From Suillus spraguei (taxonomy: Eukaryota > Basidiomycota > Agaricomycetes > Boletales > Suillaceae): a stretch of DNA of 45,661 bases. Every line of letters starts with the position of its first letter. Within the stretch, counting starts at the first letter, position 1. The translations under genes and the position numbers were made by a program. Positions 10,668 through 22,300 of the stretch are shown here, piece by piece. Location: positions 1-45,661 of the forward strand of contig JABCPU010000502.1 in the NCBI GenBank assembly GCA_016800925.1. The letters run 5' to 3'. The notes under the pieces were generated by a model. It did no database searches. It had not been told where the DNA came from and worked only from the letters and a program-made list of their open reading frames with translations.

Positions 10668-11889
10668 CCCAGTGAAAATCGACAATTTAGAGGTAGATAG
10701 GTAGCAATAGACGTCTAAGTACCGAACGAAATAGATAGAAATCTAAATAATTTGAGATGAAAAAAATGACAAATTACGCAAAATGCAAATATGAAGACGC
10801 AAATGCCAGAATGCTCGAAACTTTGCAAATTGTCGCGAGTGCACATCTGCAACATTGGCAAAGCTTAGATTAGATTTTGCAATCGAAGTTCAAATTTGTT
10901 CAAATATGCATCCTAACAAAGCCGGAATATACGAACATGATGTATTGTTCCTCTCACCGATACCTCTACATCCGAAATCAATTCCAATATCAACGAGAAC
11001 ACAACACCTGCCTCCGTACCATCGAGTGACCATGTAGCTTCGTTGACTGTCAAGGTCGAACTCGTTAATCAAACCAAGACCACGATCGTAACCGATACGA
11101 AGATCGATACCATCAAAAAGCATCAGCCAAGTACCAAGCCAATGCGGGTGAGCGCAAAGATTACGGCGCAGTAAGGTGTTCTTTTACTATCATACCCATC
11201 AAAACTGATTCTATGATCTATATCGCACAGGAACTTGTGTGCTCTCGACTGGCAATCAAATGGCCATCAAAAGGAACCAGCAAGTGTCTTTGCTTGTTAC
11301 TGGAATGGGCTGTCTAAAACCGACAAAGAGGTGCATCTTTTTTCTTATACTGATATCTATCTAATACTGTCTACTGTTATAGGTGTACAAGTGCAAAGCA
11401 GCTACTCAGGTGAGCGCTGCATGCTATATATTCTATCTCATACTACACTAACAGTCCTGTTTTACAGCTCAAATCAGCTGGAGTCAGTACTACCGGCAAC
11501 AATGTGGAGTAGTGGATGGCGGGACTGGCGGGATTGGCGGGCGAGGCGCAGCGAGCAGCGATACCCTACACCCTCCCCTGATCATAGCGATACCATCCTA
11601 ACCCTAGCAATACCCGTAGATATCCTCATTTGTCCGTATTAGTTGTATATCAATATGTTTTTCAATTCAAATTGAGTGATAATTCGTATGTAAATGCCTA
11701 TCTAGAAATCTAAAGCCATCGAGAATCCTATATAAACGTTAAAAACTTGTCTCGGTCTCTATCTTTCTGCATCTCAAAAAGTCACAATTTGACGAACGAC
11801 CTCAAAACGGATCGATAAAAACTTCTTCTTGGATTTTTCTCGACTTGTATCTATACATATCTACCTCTAACTTGTCGATTTTCACTGGG
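10668..11889. mobile_element. Non-autonomous deletion derivative of the same transposon family, 1222 bp
   Basis: It has the same 18-bp ends as the large element. Here the inverted repeat extends to about 33 bp (…TTAGAGGTAGATA) with one mismatch. Perfect 7-bp duplications CCTGATT flank it. Inside are subterminal TTTGCAAA motifs and a fragment of the second transposon gene. There is no transposase. It would depend on an autonomous element such as the one at 2823-9987. Confidence 0.9.
10980..11512 (+). pseudogene. 3' fragment of the coiled-coil transposon gene inside the derivative
   Basis: Reading ASLTVKVELV, then HQPSTKPMRVSAKITAQ, an intron, CALDWQSNGHQKEPASVF, an intron, VYKCKAATQ, an intron, and LKSAGVSTTGNNVE with a stop at 11510-11512. 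This parallels the last four exons of the gene at 3162-5232, with the introns in the same places. The 5' two-thirds are missing. Similarity is clear but diverged, so the derivative descends from a related element, not this exact copy. Confidence 0.8.
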
Positions 11890-11896
11890 CCTGATT

Positions 11897-12042
11897 TGTT
11901 ATAATTTTTTATGTATTATGCATTCCTACTCGGTACTACAGTTGAAATGGTCATAACGATGAGACCACCAAAATATTACGTTCAAGGCTCACGTGGGTAG
12001 TTATAGGTACAATGTGCATAGAAGAGCTTTCCTTCTCTTCCA
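11897..12042. other. Short spacer before the GNAT-like gene
   Basis: AT-rich unique sequence. I see no gene or repeat in it. Confidence 0.4.
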
Positions 12043-13008
12043 ATGTCCGCAACTCACCTTTTTCCTACTTCTCCTTCCGACACATCCGAGTCCATCACCT
12101 ATAATGTTGTGTCAGGTACCGGCGTACCGCAATTTCAGACGATCTCATGGAATCATGTGCGCAACTCTTCAGCACGAACTATGGAATTTGGGGTGAAGAG
12201 GCAAGGAATATTTCCAAGTACACAAAGCCTGGTCAGCTCTCACTCGTGTTGAATACTCTGTTACTTTACTTGATGCGTTTCCTCAGGTCAACCATTCAAG
12301 ATGACTGGTAGCAAATTGCGAAGTCAATCTGCATCCATTCCAGATCATACTGTCCTTGTGACGTGTTTTCAGAATGAGAAACTTGTCGGTCATGCCTTTG
12401 CTAGTGTCTGGTCTTTTGAAGGAGGCAAGTATGCTTGAGTCGTGGCATTATCATGATGTCGCCGAAAATTCAAATCGTCACAGGTGTGGTCGGGTGGATC
12501 ACTCAGCTCGTTGTTCACAAGAATCTTCGTAAACGATACATTGCAACTCAGATGTTACAAACCCTCAAGGTTCACCCCTTGTTTCGAAGAGTTACGGCTG
12601 TTGGCCTTGTTTCGTCTCATCCCGCTGCATGCACTGCTTTAGCAAAGTATGCCAGTACGTTGAAGTCCACTTATGTTTAGTCAGTTATCATAACTAACAC
12701 TAACACTAACTCAAGATGTTGGCGTGTATGCAGTTGACTTGTCTTTCATTCGTGAACATGCGGCGAAGGTTCTGGAGGCCTCCCCAATTGACTATATCAA
12801 GAGCGCGCAACTTCGTGGTGACCTCTTCCAGGAGAACTCAGATACTGGGGCTGTTTCATCTGCATTTACAGAGTTTTATGTTGATCACGCGGAGCCGTTG
12901 AAGGCGTTAGAACAATTCAAAGCGAAAGGTAGATGGCGCCTGGGTGAACTTCAAGAAGGACATGAATGGCTTGTTCTCTTTCCTGTGTCGCCCAGCCGGG
13001 CCTTGTAG
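12043..13008 (+). pseudogene. GNAT-like N-acetyltransferase gene with a frameshift in exon 1
   Basis: Exon 1 starts MSATHLFPTSPSDTSESITY. Its frame runs to about 12160, but the homologous continuation (LFSTNYGIWGEEARNISKYT) is in another frame, so an indel near 12160-12170 breaks it. Later exons are in order: MTGSKLRSQSASIPDHTVL and LVGHAFASVWSFEGG; then VVGWITQLVVHKNLRKRYIA, the GNAT acetyl-CoA-binding strand and loop, where RKRYIA replaces the usual R/Q-x-x-G-x-G/A; then VGVYAVDLSFIREHAAKVLE to a stop at 13008. The intron after SFEGG has a GC donor (GAG|gcaagt, acceptor cacag). A second, more decayed copy lies at 24255-24681. A start at the downstream Met of MTGSKLR is possible but would lose the first part. 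Substrate unknown. Confidence 0.6.
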
Positions 13009-13442
13009 TAGGACCTGTTGGGACTTACGCTTTGCTTACATCAAGATATCACTTTCGACATCACTCTCCTACGTACTCATCCTTTCCTTTATACACGCAA
13101 TCACTCCTCGTTACACGCCTCATACATGTTCACCTTTGATTCTCCGTCTCAATCAATGTATTAATTCCTCTCCCCTCGAATAGTCTTTTGATCTAAGACA
13201 GGTGACTCTTATTTACAGTTGTATGTATACTTTCCTGCTATTACTCCACCTTTGAATGGATTAATCTATAGGAGGGTGGCCGTGAACCTGCGCAGCAATG
13301 TGGTGCCGGGCGATGATGCTGACGAAGAGGGTAGTGCCTAACATTTTCAATGTCTGCTCTTAAGGGTATGTAGCTACACGGTAATAAGACAGGTGTGCAC
13401 AAACGAATACTGGTCAGAGATGCCTGGCTTTAAAAAGTACAG
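13009..13442. other. 3' flank of HET gene copy A
   Basis: Non-coding. From about 13330 it resembles 19190-19300 behind copy B (shared ggtgtgcacaaacgaatac and neighbouring blocks), so the duplicated unit includes 3' sequence. Nothing else seen. Confidence 0.5.
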
Positions 13443-16400
13443 CTAGAGTATTTCTACGGTACCTATGTCCATGTTATCAACACAAGTAATGTCTTGGACT
13501 TGTGCAACGATATGATGGTCCGATGCAATCCTCTTGTATTCTCCAACATGCTGCTGCGCTAGTAAAAATGCGTCGAACGGCTGTCCAAGGCGAACCATCA
13601 ACCGCAACGCTCGTGAGCCAGACTCTTCAGCAGGCGCACGACCCGTAAACTTGTTAGAATCATCTATCTGGGAGTCGTCAATCAGGGACTCAGACTCAGT
13701 TTAATCTCCTATGCTCACCGTATTGTTTGTGAAGTTGGGCTCTGCAAAGTCGGATACCCGGAGGAGATCTCGATCCCATGTACGGACAAGTAAGAACGTC
13801 TGCCGAACGGGCTTTTCTTGTGAAAACTGAACTAGGGTCTCTTCGGTGGTGATCAGCAGATCGCGAAGTCCCTCTGCCTTGATGTCATACGCGACGGGAG
13901 TCTCCTGGGCTGGACCGCGCCTCTCTCTGATTTCTGTGACATGGAATGAAATACAAGGCAGATGAAGTCTGCAGTTCGCAAACCGAGGAGCTCTCAACTG
14001 CTCAAGCCGGCCATATAATTTCAATGCTAGATCTGTGGACACGGTTTGTCGCAGCGAAGAGAATTGTGTGTAAAGATGATCTTGAGACAAAGATGGAGGG
14101 GTGCGTGGAGGGGTGGTATAAGAGGTGATATGAGCTGGAAGACAGCTATTGAACTCGGAAGGTTGTCCAATCCAGTCGAGAACAGTGATGTCGCCTGACT
14201 CAGCAACGATTTCCTGTAACAGCCGGCCAAGCGCACGTTGCTTCCTCTCGCCATAAATGACAGGTAGACTGATTCCAAAGACACCAAATAATGAATATGC
14301 AACGTCTTCCTGCACAGTGGTGACGCGCTTCGATGCCCACTGCAGTTTCTCTCTGGCGCCGCTCATACCTGGACGGAAGGTAACCAGGGCCCGCGCATCT
14401 ATACCTGTCCTATCCTCCAACTCCTCCATGATTGCAGGAGACTCTTTGTGGTTGGGAGAGCGATCGCCGAGATATAACGACCAGTCATTCTGATAAAAGA
14501 TAACAACTTTGGGAGCAACGAATTCTTGAAACGTCCATCCTCGCTCGTTCCAAATGCTCCTCGCCAGTGCACCGGGACGGGATGAAGGAGGGACATCGCA
14601 TAGGTAGACGATGGTAAGTGCTGAGTGGCGGTACCAGATGAACATGGAGTTAACCGATTCCTGAACCTCGGTGTTGCTCCTCTTGTCGATGCAGCATGTG
14701 TCCATCCATGCCCATCGATACCCAGCATCACGAGCGACTTTGCAGAACGACTGCAGTTTCGCGATGCCACCGAGTCCATTCAACTCGTACACGACTTTGT
14801 CTTGGATGTCGTGCAGCAGCACCTCTTTTTCTTCCCACCTGTGTGATAGCAGGACGCAGCGGAAGTACATCGCCACCACGTCTTTGATGCGCCCCGTTCG
14901 AAGGTCTGAATGCTTCGTTACGGACGACAAAAGCTCCTTGTACTCTGCACTCGTTTTGAAGGTGCTTATTTGTGCCGCTCGATCGCACAACAAACCTGTG
15001 GAGGTGTTAAGTAACCGTAGCGGGGAATATTCGAGTTCGGTCCAGACAGCTCTTTGGATGGCGTCTTCTACTTGGGATGGACGAACATACTGCCGACTTA
15101 GATCTGCAGAACGAGATTGGGATATCGAGACTATGCAGTAGTGTTACATGGCTTACCTCGTATATGCGCTTCAGGAGCATTGTCCAACTTGGACAACATA
15201 ATTGTGAAGGCGTCCATAGCTTTATCGAAACGCTGGGCGCCATGCAGCGCTGCATGTGTCAACTGGTACCCAACATGAGACGACGGCTTGAGTTCGATGA
15301 CCTATGTATGCATCACGAAAGTCAACACGGCTACAAAAATATAGAAGCCATCACACCTTTTGCGCGTCCTGAAGCGCGTCCTCCCATAGCATTTTACCCA
15401 ATTTTGCTTTGCTACGATTCGCAAAGACGATATCAGATGTACAATTCAAGTTTATCACTGCCGAGTATAGGTCAATAGCCCCATCCAGATCGCTTGCAGC
15501 GAGGGCAGCATCTCCACTGGTAAGACAGAGAGTGCGGCATTGTTCCGTGAAATCTAAGTGAAATGCGGATGAAGATTGTAGCCTGCGTAATATCATAAAC
15601 TCCAGACTTACCTTTGGACCAGTCAAGGCAGTTGGCTTTTGTAATATCATCGGTCGTATCCATCATGAATTGGTATGATTTCACGGCATCTTGGAGTCTA
15701 CCTGCCTGAAGGAGTGCATTGCACCGATTCTGATGTGCAGTGAACCACAAAGATTTGAGATCCCAGCCGAAGAGCTGGACAAGGGACTCGATTATAAAAA
15801 CCATTTTGCATTTGTATTAACATACCACTACCAAGTCCTCGTATATATGATGAATGTCCGATTTCGATGATAAAGCGCTGCAGTTAACAGCGGCAGTGAA
15901 ATGCTCAGCTGCTTCGTTATGACGTGTGCCATCTGAAGCTTTCATTCCGAGTTGAACGCGTAGATATGCCTAATGAACAAATTGCGAAGATTAGCGTTAA
16001 TGACCCGGTGGCTGCATCATACTTACGTGCACGACATCACATGCCTGAGTATCGGCGTTCGGACAACCGGTAGTGAGTTCCTCGAGAAGCAGGACTGCCT
16101 CGTCATGTTGATTTGCACCGAAAAGAGCGATGGACTGAAACACAGAATGAAGAAGATAGCATACGAGGCAACTGTAACATACCTTAATTAAGAGCAGAAA
16201 ATGAGTGGTCTGCGAATCTTGGTCCGTGTACATTGATGCAACATCAAATGCTGCCCTCGCGTGCCGAATGTGGCCTTTTCCGCAGAGGGCGATGCCCTTG
16301 GAGATATAACCTGTCAATGAAGGCTTAATGCTGAGGGACTGCCACCGTAGAGTTAGACTTTTGGAAGGAGGCCATGATGGGTGAGTGAATCTGACCTTCG

Positions 16401-17736
16401 TTGCATCATGAAGGGCATGATCCCAGTCGTGTTTTCTGGCCATCACAAATGAGCGATGGGCGTAGGAAGTGTGGTTGTTGGGATTAGTGCTGATATCTTG
16501 GGTGAATAATTCTTCTGCAGTGGATAAGTCTCCATCTACGAATGCAGTACGGGCTGTCGTGATGGCTAGGATCTGTATAAAACATGGTCAAATTGCGGGA
16601 TATGAGTCAAGGAGGGAAACATACTTTTGAGTGATGGGGATTGGAAGTATGGTTGTTCGCATCGGAATTGATATCTTGCGTGAGTGGTTCGGTAGTAGAT
16701 GAGTTTCCATCTACACATGCAACGCCGGATGTCATGATGGTTGGGATCTGCACAAAACATGTTCGATTTGTTGTATGAGTCAGCGATGGAAACGTGCCTT
16801 TGGATGACTACCGTGAGGTACTGCCCACTCCGAGATCATCTTATCTTCACCTCCACAGAGAACGTATTTGCCGTCCATGGAGAAAGTGACGCATGTCACA
16901 GTGGATGAATGCTTGAAGGTGGCAACTGTTCTTCGATCTGAAATCCGCCAGAGACGGACACTGTGGTCATCAGACGCAGATGCGACGAGGGTGCCAACAA
17001 GATTAATGGCGATGGCTCTGATAGATTTAGAGTGGCCCGTCCAAGGGTTACCGACCTGCTGCCAGGTCGATGTATCCCATTCGCGTATGTCATGATCGCT
17101 GTAATAGCCGCCTGTGAGAAAGCGTGTGCCATCAGGCGTCCATGAGAATGAACGGCTGAGTGATGTCTTGAAGGATGCGATGTGTTCTCTTGTGCCTGAA
17201 TTATAAATTTGAATATTGACGTGTGTTGCGGTGGCAAGAAGTTCTCCAGACGGCGAATATCGAACCCAGTGGACCAAATCACCACACCCGATGGGTTCTG
17301 CTTGTTGCTGCCAAGTTTTGATGTTCCACAGTTTCGTCGTTCGGTCCCATGAACCACTGGCCAGCAGTGTTCCATCGGGAGAAAAGTCCAGCGAGTTGAT
17401 CCGATCGGAGTGGGCTTGGATGGGTTGGGTGATTGATCCGCCCGTTTCTCCGTGCCAGACGATGACCTCTCCGCCATCATCACCGCTTGCTATCAATTGC
17501 CCATCTCGTGATACTGCCACACTCTGCACACAATAGCGATGCCCTTCCATCTTCTTTAACACAACACCTGTCTGCAAGTCCCACAGACGAAGCGTCTGGT
17601 CGTACGAGGCTGTAACCATCCGCCGTTTATCCGGGAAAACTGCGACTGCCATTATTGAGTATTCATGACCTTTGAACCGTCGCAGGGGTGTAGTGATTCG
17701 AATAAAGTCCCACATTTTATTGAACGTCGGTGGCAT
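13443..17736 (-). CDS. WD40-TPR-HET fusion protein, copy A (apparently intact)
   Basis: One gene of about 11 exons and roughly 1260 residues, spliced by eye and supported by parallel junctions in copies B and C. Residues 1-313 are a WD40 propeller (exon 1, from 17736) with repeats such as FPDKRRMVTASYDQTLRLWD and DGTLLASGSWDRTTKLWN. Residues about 314-755 are TPR-like helical pairs over eight exons (RKHDWDHALHDATK, GHIRHARAAFDVASMY, NQHDEAVLLLEELT, GRLQDAVKSYQFMM, DLDGAIDLYSAVI). From about 795 is the HET domain: LLSHRWEEKE, YRWAWMDTCCIDKRSN, ALTIVYLCDV, WNERGWTFQEFVAPKVV, then EDVAYSLFGVFGISLPVIYG. A last exon ends TVEIL. HET domains trigger incompatibility cell death in filamentous fungi; a role in non-self recognition is inferred. 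Exon 1 ends at a GC donor. Confidence 0.85.
16060..16600 (-). repeat. Near-identical tract shared with copy B (B: about 21930-22480)
   Basis: Introns and exons are almost identical over about 540 bp, with a handful of differences near 16315-16370. Flanking parts of the two genes differ visibly every 10-20 bases. Confidence 0.75.
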
Positions 17737-18350
17737 TGAACGCGGTCGAAGTGGACTCTGGAGGGGTTATGGGTGTCTCGCTCTAAGATGCAGAGATGGG
17801 TGTTTTGTGCATTTTATGCTGCTACAACTTGTTTCCATAGACGCCGAGGCACGAACCCTCCACGCTGTCATTCCGTTATGGCGAGAATGTACCCTATCAA
17901 TGTCATACCCGCTGTCCTCGAAACTGTAGCTCCCCAGCACCTTTGCAGTGCATACATGTATCCAACTCTTATCTTCAACGTGTCCCATCCTATTCAAGCG
18001 AGCAGTCGGTGCTTCCCAGCGCTCGAATCTGACTATCCTGCATGACACTATAAATATCGTTGTTTTTCGTGTCAGCACATCACCACGTCATTCTTCGGAC
18101 GGATGCATTTAGCTTACCCTTCATCCTGTCGACTCCCAATTTCTGCGTATTTCCGCAAGTAGCCAAATTGTTGTATTCTACTTATCACCAATTTTCTTAC
18201 AGAGGAGCGCTTTGCTTTGAGCACTCTGTTCATGATTCAGTGCACTCCTTATATAACAGACGAACTTTCGCTTCCCGGCGTGATCTGTGTGCTCATCAGA
18301 AATTATACAAACTACAGGAGCTAGGAGCTGTTCTGGCAGATGTACAACCA
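17737..18350. promoter_or_regulatory. Upstream region of copy A, shared with B and C
   Basis: The first 330 bp upstream of the ATG align with the upstream regions of B and C. Up to about 18250 it also aligns with B alone. The reading frames here are not conserved in sequence, so it is taken as promoter and 5' leader. Confidence 0.6.
18051..18067 (-). promoter_or_regulatory. Conserved 17-bp upstream block, copy A
   Basis: AAAAACAACGATATTTA on the minus strand, 315 bp upstream of the ATG. The identical block lies at comparable distance before copies B and C. It may be a core promoter or a binding site. Confidence 0.55.
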
Positions 18351-18351
18351 T

Positions 18352-18910
18352 GAAAACAACATATTTGCCTTGCAAACATGGATGCGGCGGATAAGTAGGC
18401 AGACTGGAAATGCGACGAATGCGGGAAAGAAATCAAATCTGTACGATCGTCGTCGAATGTTTCTTTTCAATCAATTCTAACACCTTGTCACGCATGAAAG
18501 CCTTCACGACGCACGACAACGTGTGCCACAGAAATGATGTCTGCCCGCATCAATGTTGCTCCAGTGCCTTTGGCCACAAAATGCCTTACGAAAGGCATTT
18601 GGTCAAGATTTATAGCACAAAGAGCGATCAATCTGTCGCAGGGCCGTCCGAGTCGACGACACCACATCTAGGGACGCCAATACTGATTGAACACGAACCG
18701 TCAGACTCAGCAGTGCACTTGAACATAGATCGCAGCATCGTACATGCTTCCTCCCTCCACAACCACATGCCAACATCAAAAACCATACGGTATCCATACT
18801 CCAATGTCGAGGATCAATTGTTATTGTTTCTGGAAACTCTGTTTTCTGGTTCTTCAGTGTATTGCGATCACATCTTAACTGTAAGCATGCAGCACATGCT
18901 GGCTTACTAG
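18352..18910 (+). pseudogene. Degenerate C2H2 zinc-finger-like sequence
   Basis: One frame reads DWKCDECGKEIKSV; another reads VCPHQCCSSAFGHKMPYERH, close to a C2H2 finger (C-x4-C...F...H) but with the last His replaced by Tyr. The two parts are in different frames and an in-frame TAG precedes the first. The remainder (SDQSVAGPSESTTPHLGTP and onward) is low complexity. It looks like the remnant of a zinc-finger gene lying between HET copies A and B; chance resemblance cannot be excluded. Confidence 0.3.
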
Positions 18911-19301
18911 AGCTCCTATAATCTATATAAATACTGTTCGCGATATTGAAACACAATATTTTGGTTCTTCGTCGGCATTTAAAGGTCGAGCGTGGACTCG
19001 TTGAAGACAAGAGCAAGGTAGAGTTTTAGGTAAGATCGTATAGAGGCAGCGCTCAGATATCTTGATATCTGTCTGTTACGAATGACGTTGATTTCAGAAA
19101 CCTGGCAGCTTGAAACCACTGACTTCTGTCGTGTAGAATTTGTCGTTAGGGGTGCTCGAACCGGCGCAACAATTTAGTGCGGGATGACGGTGAAGGTAAT
19201 GCCTACTGGATAGGTCTGCTTTAAAGGGTATTGGGTATCTCTGCATGCAGCTAGACGGTAACAACGTAGGTGTGCACAAACGAATACATAGATGCTTGCG
19301 C
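18911..19301. other. Spacer and 3' flank of HET copy B
   Basis: Non-coding. The part from about 19190 resembles the 3' flank of copy A. No other structure seen. Confidence 0.45.
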
Positions 19302-22300
19302 TTAAAAATACAGCTCAAGTATTTCTACGGTACCTGTGTCCATGTTATCAACGGAAGTAATGTCTTGGACTTGTGCAACGATATGATGGTCCGATGCAAT
19401 CCTCTTGTATTCTCCAACACGCTGCTGCGCTAGTAAAAATGCGTCGAAAGGTTGTCCGAGGCGAACCATCAACCGCAACGCTCGTGAGCCAGGCTCCTCT
19501 TCAACAGGCGAACCGCCTGCAAATTTGTTAGAGTCGTCCATCTGGGAGTCGTCAATCAGGGTCGAACTCAGTCCAATTTCCTATGCTCACCGTATTGTCT
19601 GTGAAGTCAAGCTCTGCAGAGTCAGGTACCCCGAGAAGATCTCGATCCCATGCATGGACAAGTAAGAACGTCTGCCGAATGGGCTTTTCTCGCGAGAACT
19701 GAACTAGGATCTCTTCGGTGGTGATCAGCAGATCGTGAAGCCCCTCTGCCTTGATGTCATATGTGATGGGAGTCTCCTGGGCTGGACCATGTCTCCGTCT
19801 GACTTCCGTAACACGAAATGAAATGCAAGGCAGATGAAGTCTGCAATTTGCGAAACGAGGAGCTCTCAGCTGTTCAAACTGGCCATAAAATCTCAATGCT
19901 AGAGCTGTAGGCACGGTTCGTCGCAGCGAAGAAACTTGTGTGCTAATATCATCTTGAGACAAAGATGGAGGGATGCGTGGAGGGGCAGTATAAGAGGTGA
20001 TATGAGCTGGAAGACAACTATTGAACTCGGAAGGTTGTCCAATCCAGTCGAGAACGGTGATGTCGCCTGATTCAGCAACGATTTCCTGCAACAGCCGGCC
20101 AAGCGCACGTTGCTTCCTCTCGCCATAAATGACAGGTAGCGTAATGCCAAAGATGCCAAATAATGAATATGCAACATCTTCCTGCACAGTGGTGATGCGC
20201 TTTGATGCCCATTGCAGTTTCTCCCGCGCGCCGCTCATACCTGGACAAAAGGTCACCAAGGCCTGCGTATCTATTCCCGTCGCATCCTCCAACTCCTTCA
20301 TGATTGCACGCGATTCTTTGTGGTTGAGAGAGCGATCGCCGAGATATAACGACCAATCCCTTTGATAAAAGAGAACAACTTTGGGAGCGAGGAATTCTTG
20401 AAAGGTTCATCCCCGCTCGTTCCAAACACTCCTCGTTAATGCACCGGGCTGAGATGAAGGAGAAACATCGCATAGGTAGACAATGGTAAGTGCTGCGTGA
20501 CGGTACCAGTCGAACATGGAGTTGACCGATTCTTGAACCTCAGTGTTGCTCCTCTTGTCGATGCAGCATGTGTCCATCCATGCCCATTTATACCCAGCAT
20601 CACGAGCGACTTTGCAGAACGACTGCAGTTTCGCGATGCCACCGACTCCATCCAACTCGTAAACAACTTTGTCTTTGATGTCGTGCAGCAGCGCCTCCGT
20701 TTCTTCCCACCTGTGTGATAGCAGGACGCATCGGAAGTATGTCGCCACCACGTCTTTGATACGCCCCGTTTGGAGGTCTGAATGCTTGGTTGCGAACGAC
20801 AAAAGATCCTTGTATTCTGCACTCGCTTTGAAGGAGCTCATTTGTGCCGCTCGATTGCACAACATACCCGTGGAGGTATTAAGTAAACGTAGTGGGGAAT
20901 ATTCAAGTTCGTTCCAAACAGCTCTTTGAATAGCGTCGTCAACTTGGGTTGGACGAACATACTGCCGGCGCAGATCTGCAGAACGATATTGGGATCTCGA
21001 GACGATGCCGGAGTGTTACATGGCTTACCTCGTATCTGCGCTTCAGGAGCATCGTCCAACTTGGACAACATGATTGTGAAGGCGTCCACAGCTTCATCGA
21101 AACGCTGGGCGCCATGCAGCGCTGCATGTGTCAACTGGTACCCAACATGAGACGATGGCTTGAGTTCGATGACCTATGTATGCATCACCGAAGTCAAAAT
21201 GGGCTACGAAAATGTAGAAGCCATCACACCTTTTGCGCGTCCAGGAGCGCATCCTCCCATAGCATTTTACCCAACTTTGCCTTGCTGCGATTTGCAAAGC
21301 CAACGTCGGATGTACAATCCAGGTCAATGATTGCTGAGTACAAGTCAATAGCCATGTCATAATTGCTTGCGGCGATGGCAGCAGTTCCACTGGTAAGACA
21401 GAGTGTGCTGCATTCTTCTGTGAAAGCTGAGTAACATTTGGGTGAGGATTGTAACCTGCATGACAATACGAACGTCAGACTTGCCGTTGGACCAGCCAAG
21501 GCACTTAGCCTTTGTAATGTCATCACTCATATCCATCATGTATCGATATGATTTCACGGCATCTTGAAGTCTACCTGCCCGAAGGAGTGCATCACACCGC
21601 CTTTGGTGTGCGGTGAGCCACAATGATTTGAGATTCCAGCCGAAGAGCTGGACAAAGGACACAATTATGAAAAGTATATCGGATGTGCATTAACGTACCG
21701 CTACCAACTCCTCGTATATATCATGAAAGTCCGATGTCGATGATAAAGCGCTGCAGCTGACAGCAGCAGCGAAATGCTCAGCAGCTTCATTGTGATGTGC
21801 GCCATGCGAGGCCTTGATTCCGAGTTGAACACGTAGATATGCCTAATGTGCAAGTTGCAAAGATTAGTGTTGATGACCCGGTGTGGCTGCATCATACTTA
21901 CGCGCACGATATCACATGCCTGAGTATCAGCGTTCGGACAACCGGTAGTGAGTTCCTCGAGAAGCAGGACTGCCTCGTCATGTTGATTTGCACCGAAAAG
22001 AGCGATGGACTGAAACACAGAATGAAGAAGATAGCATACGAGGCAACTGTAACATACCTTAATTAAGAGCAGAAAATGAGTGGTCTGCGAATCTTGGTCC
22101 GTGTACATTGATGCAACATCAAATGCTGCCCTCGCGTGCCGAATGTGGCCTTTTCCGCAGAGGGCGATGCCCTTGGAGATATAACCTGTCAACGAGGGCT
22201 TAATGCTGAGAGACTGCCATCGTGGAGTTAGACTTTTGTAAGGAGGCCATGATGGGTGAGTGAATCTGACCTTCGTTGCATCATGAAGGGCATGATCCCA

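Noticed and set aside
13946..15141. Plus-strand open frames of 60-156 codons across the HET region of copy A
   Set aside because: They are antisense shadows of the HET exon; they recur in B only because the minus-strand coding is conserved.
16780..17736. WD40 exon of copy A as a separate 318-residue gene
   Set aside because: Its last codons (ARFHR) lie behind a splice donor that B and C share. Joining to the TPR exon preserves frame in all three copies.
17767..18078. Minus-strand 103-codon frame upstream of HET copy A as an extra 5' exon
   Set aside because: The DNA is conserved in B and C but the frame is not; better explained as promoter or leader.
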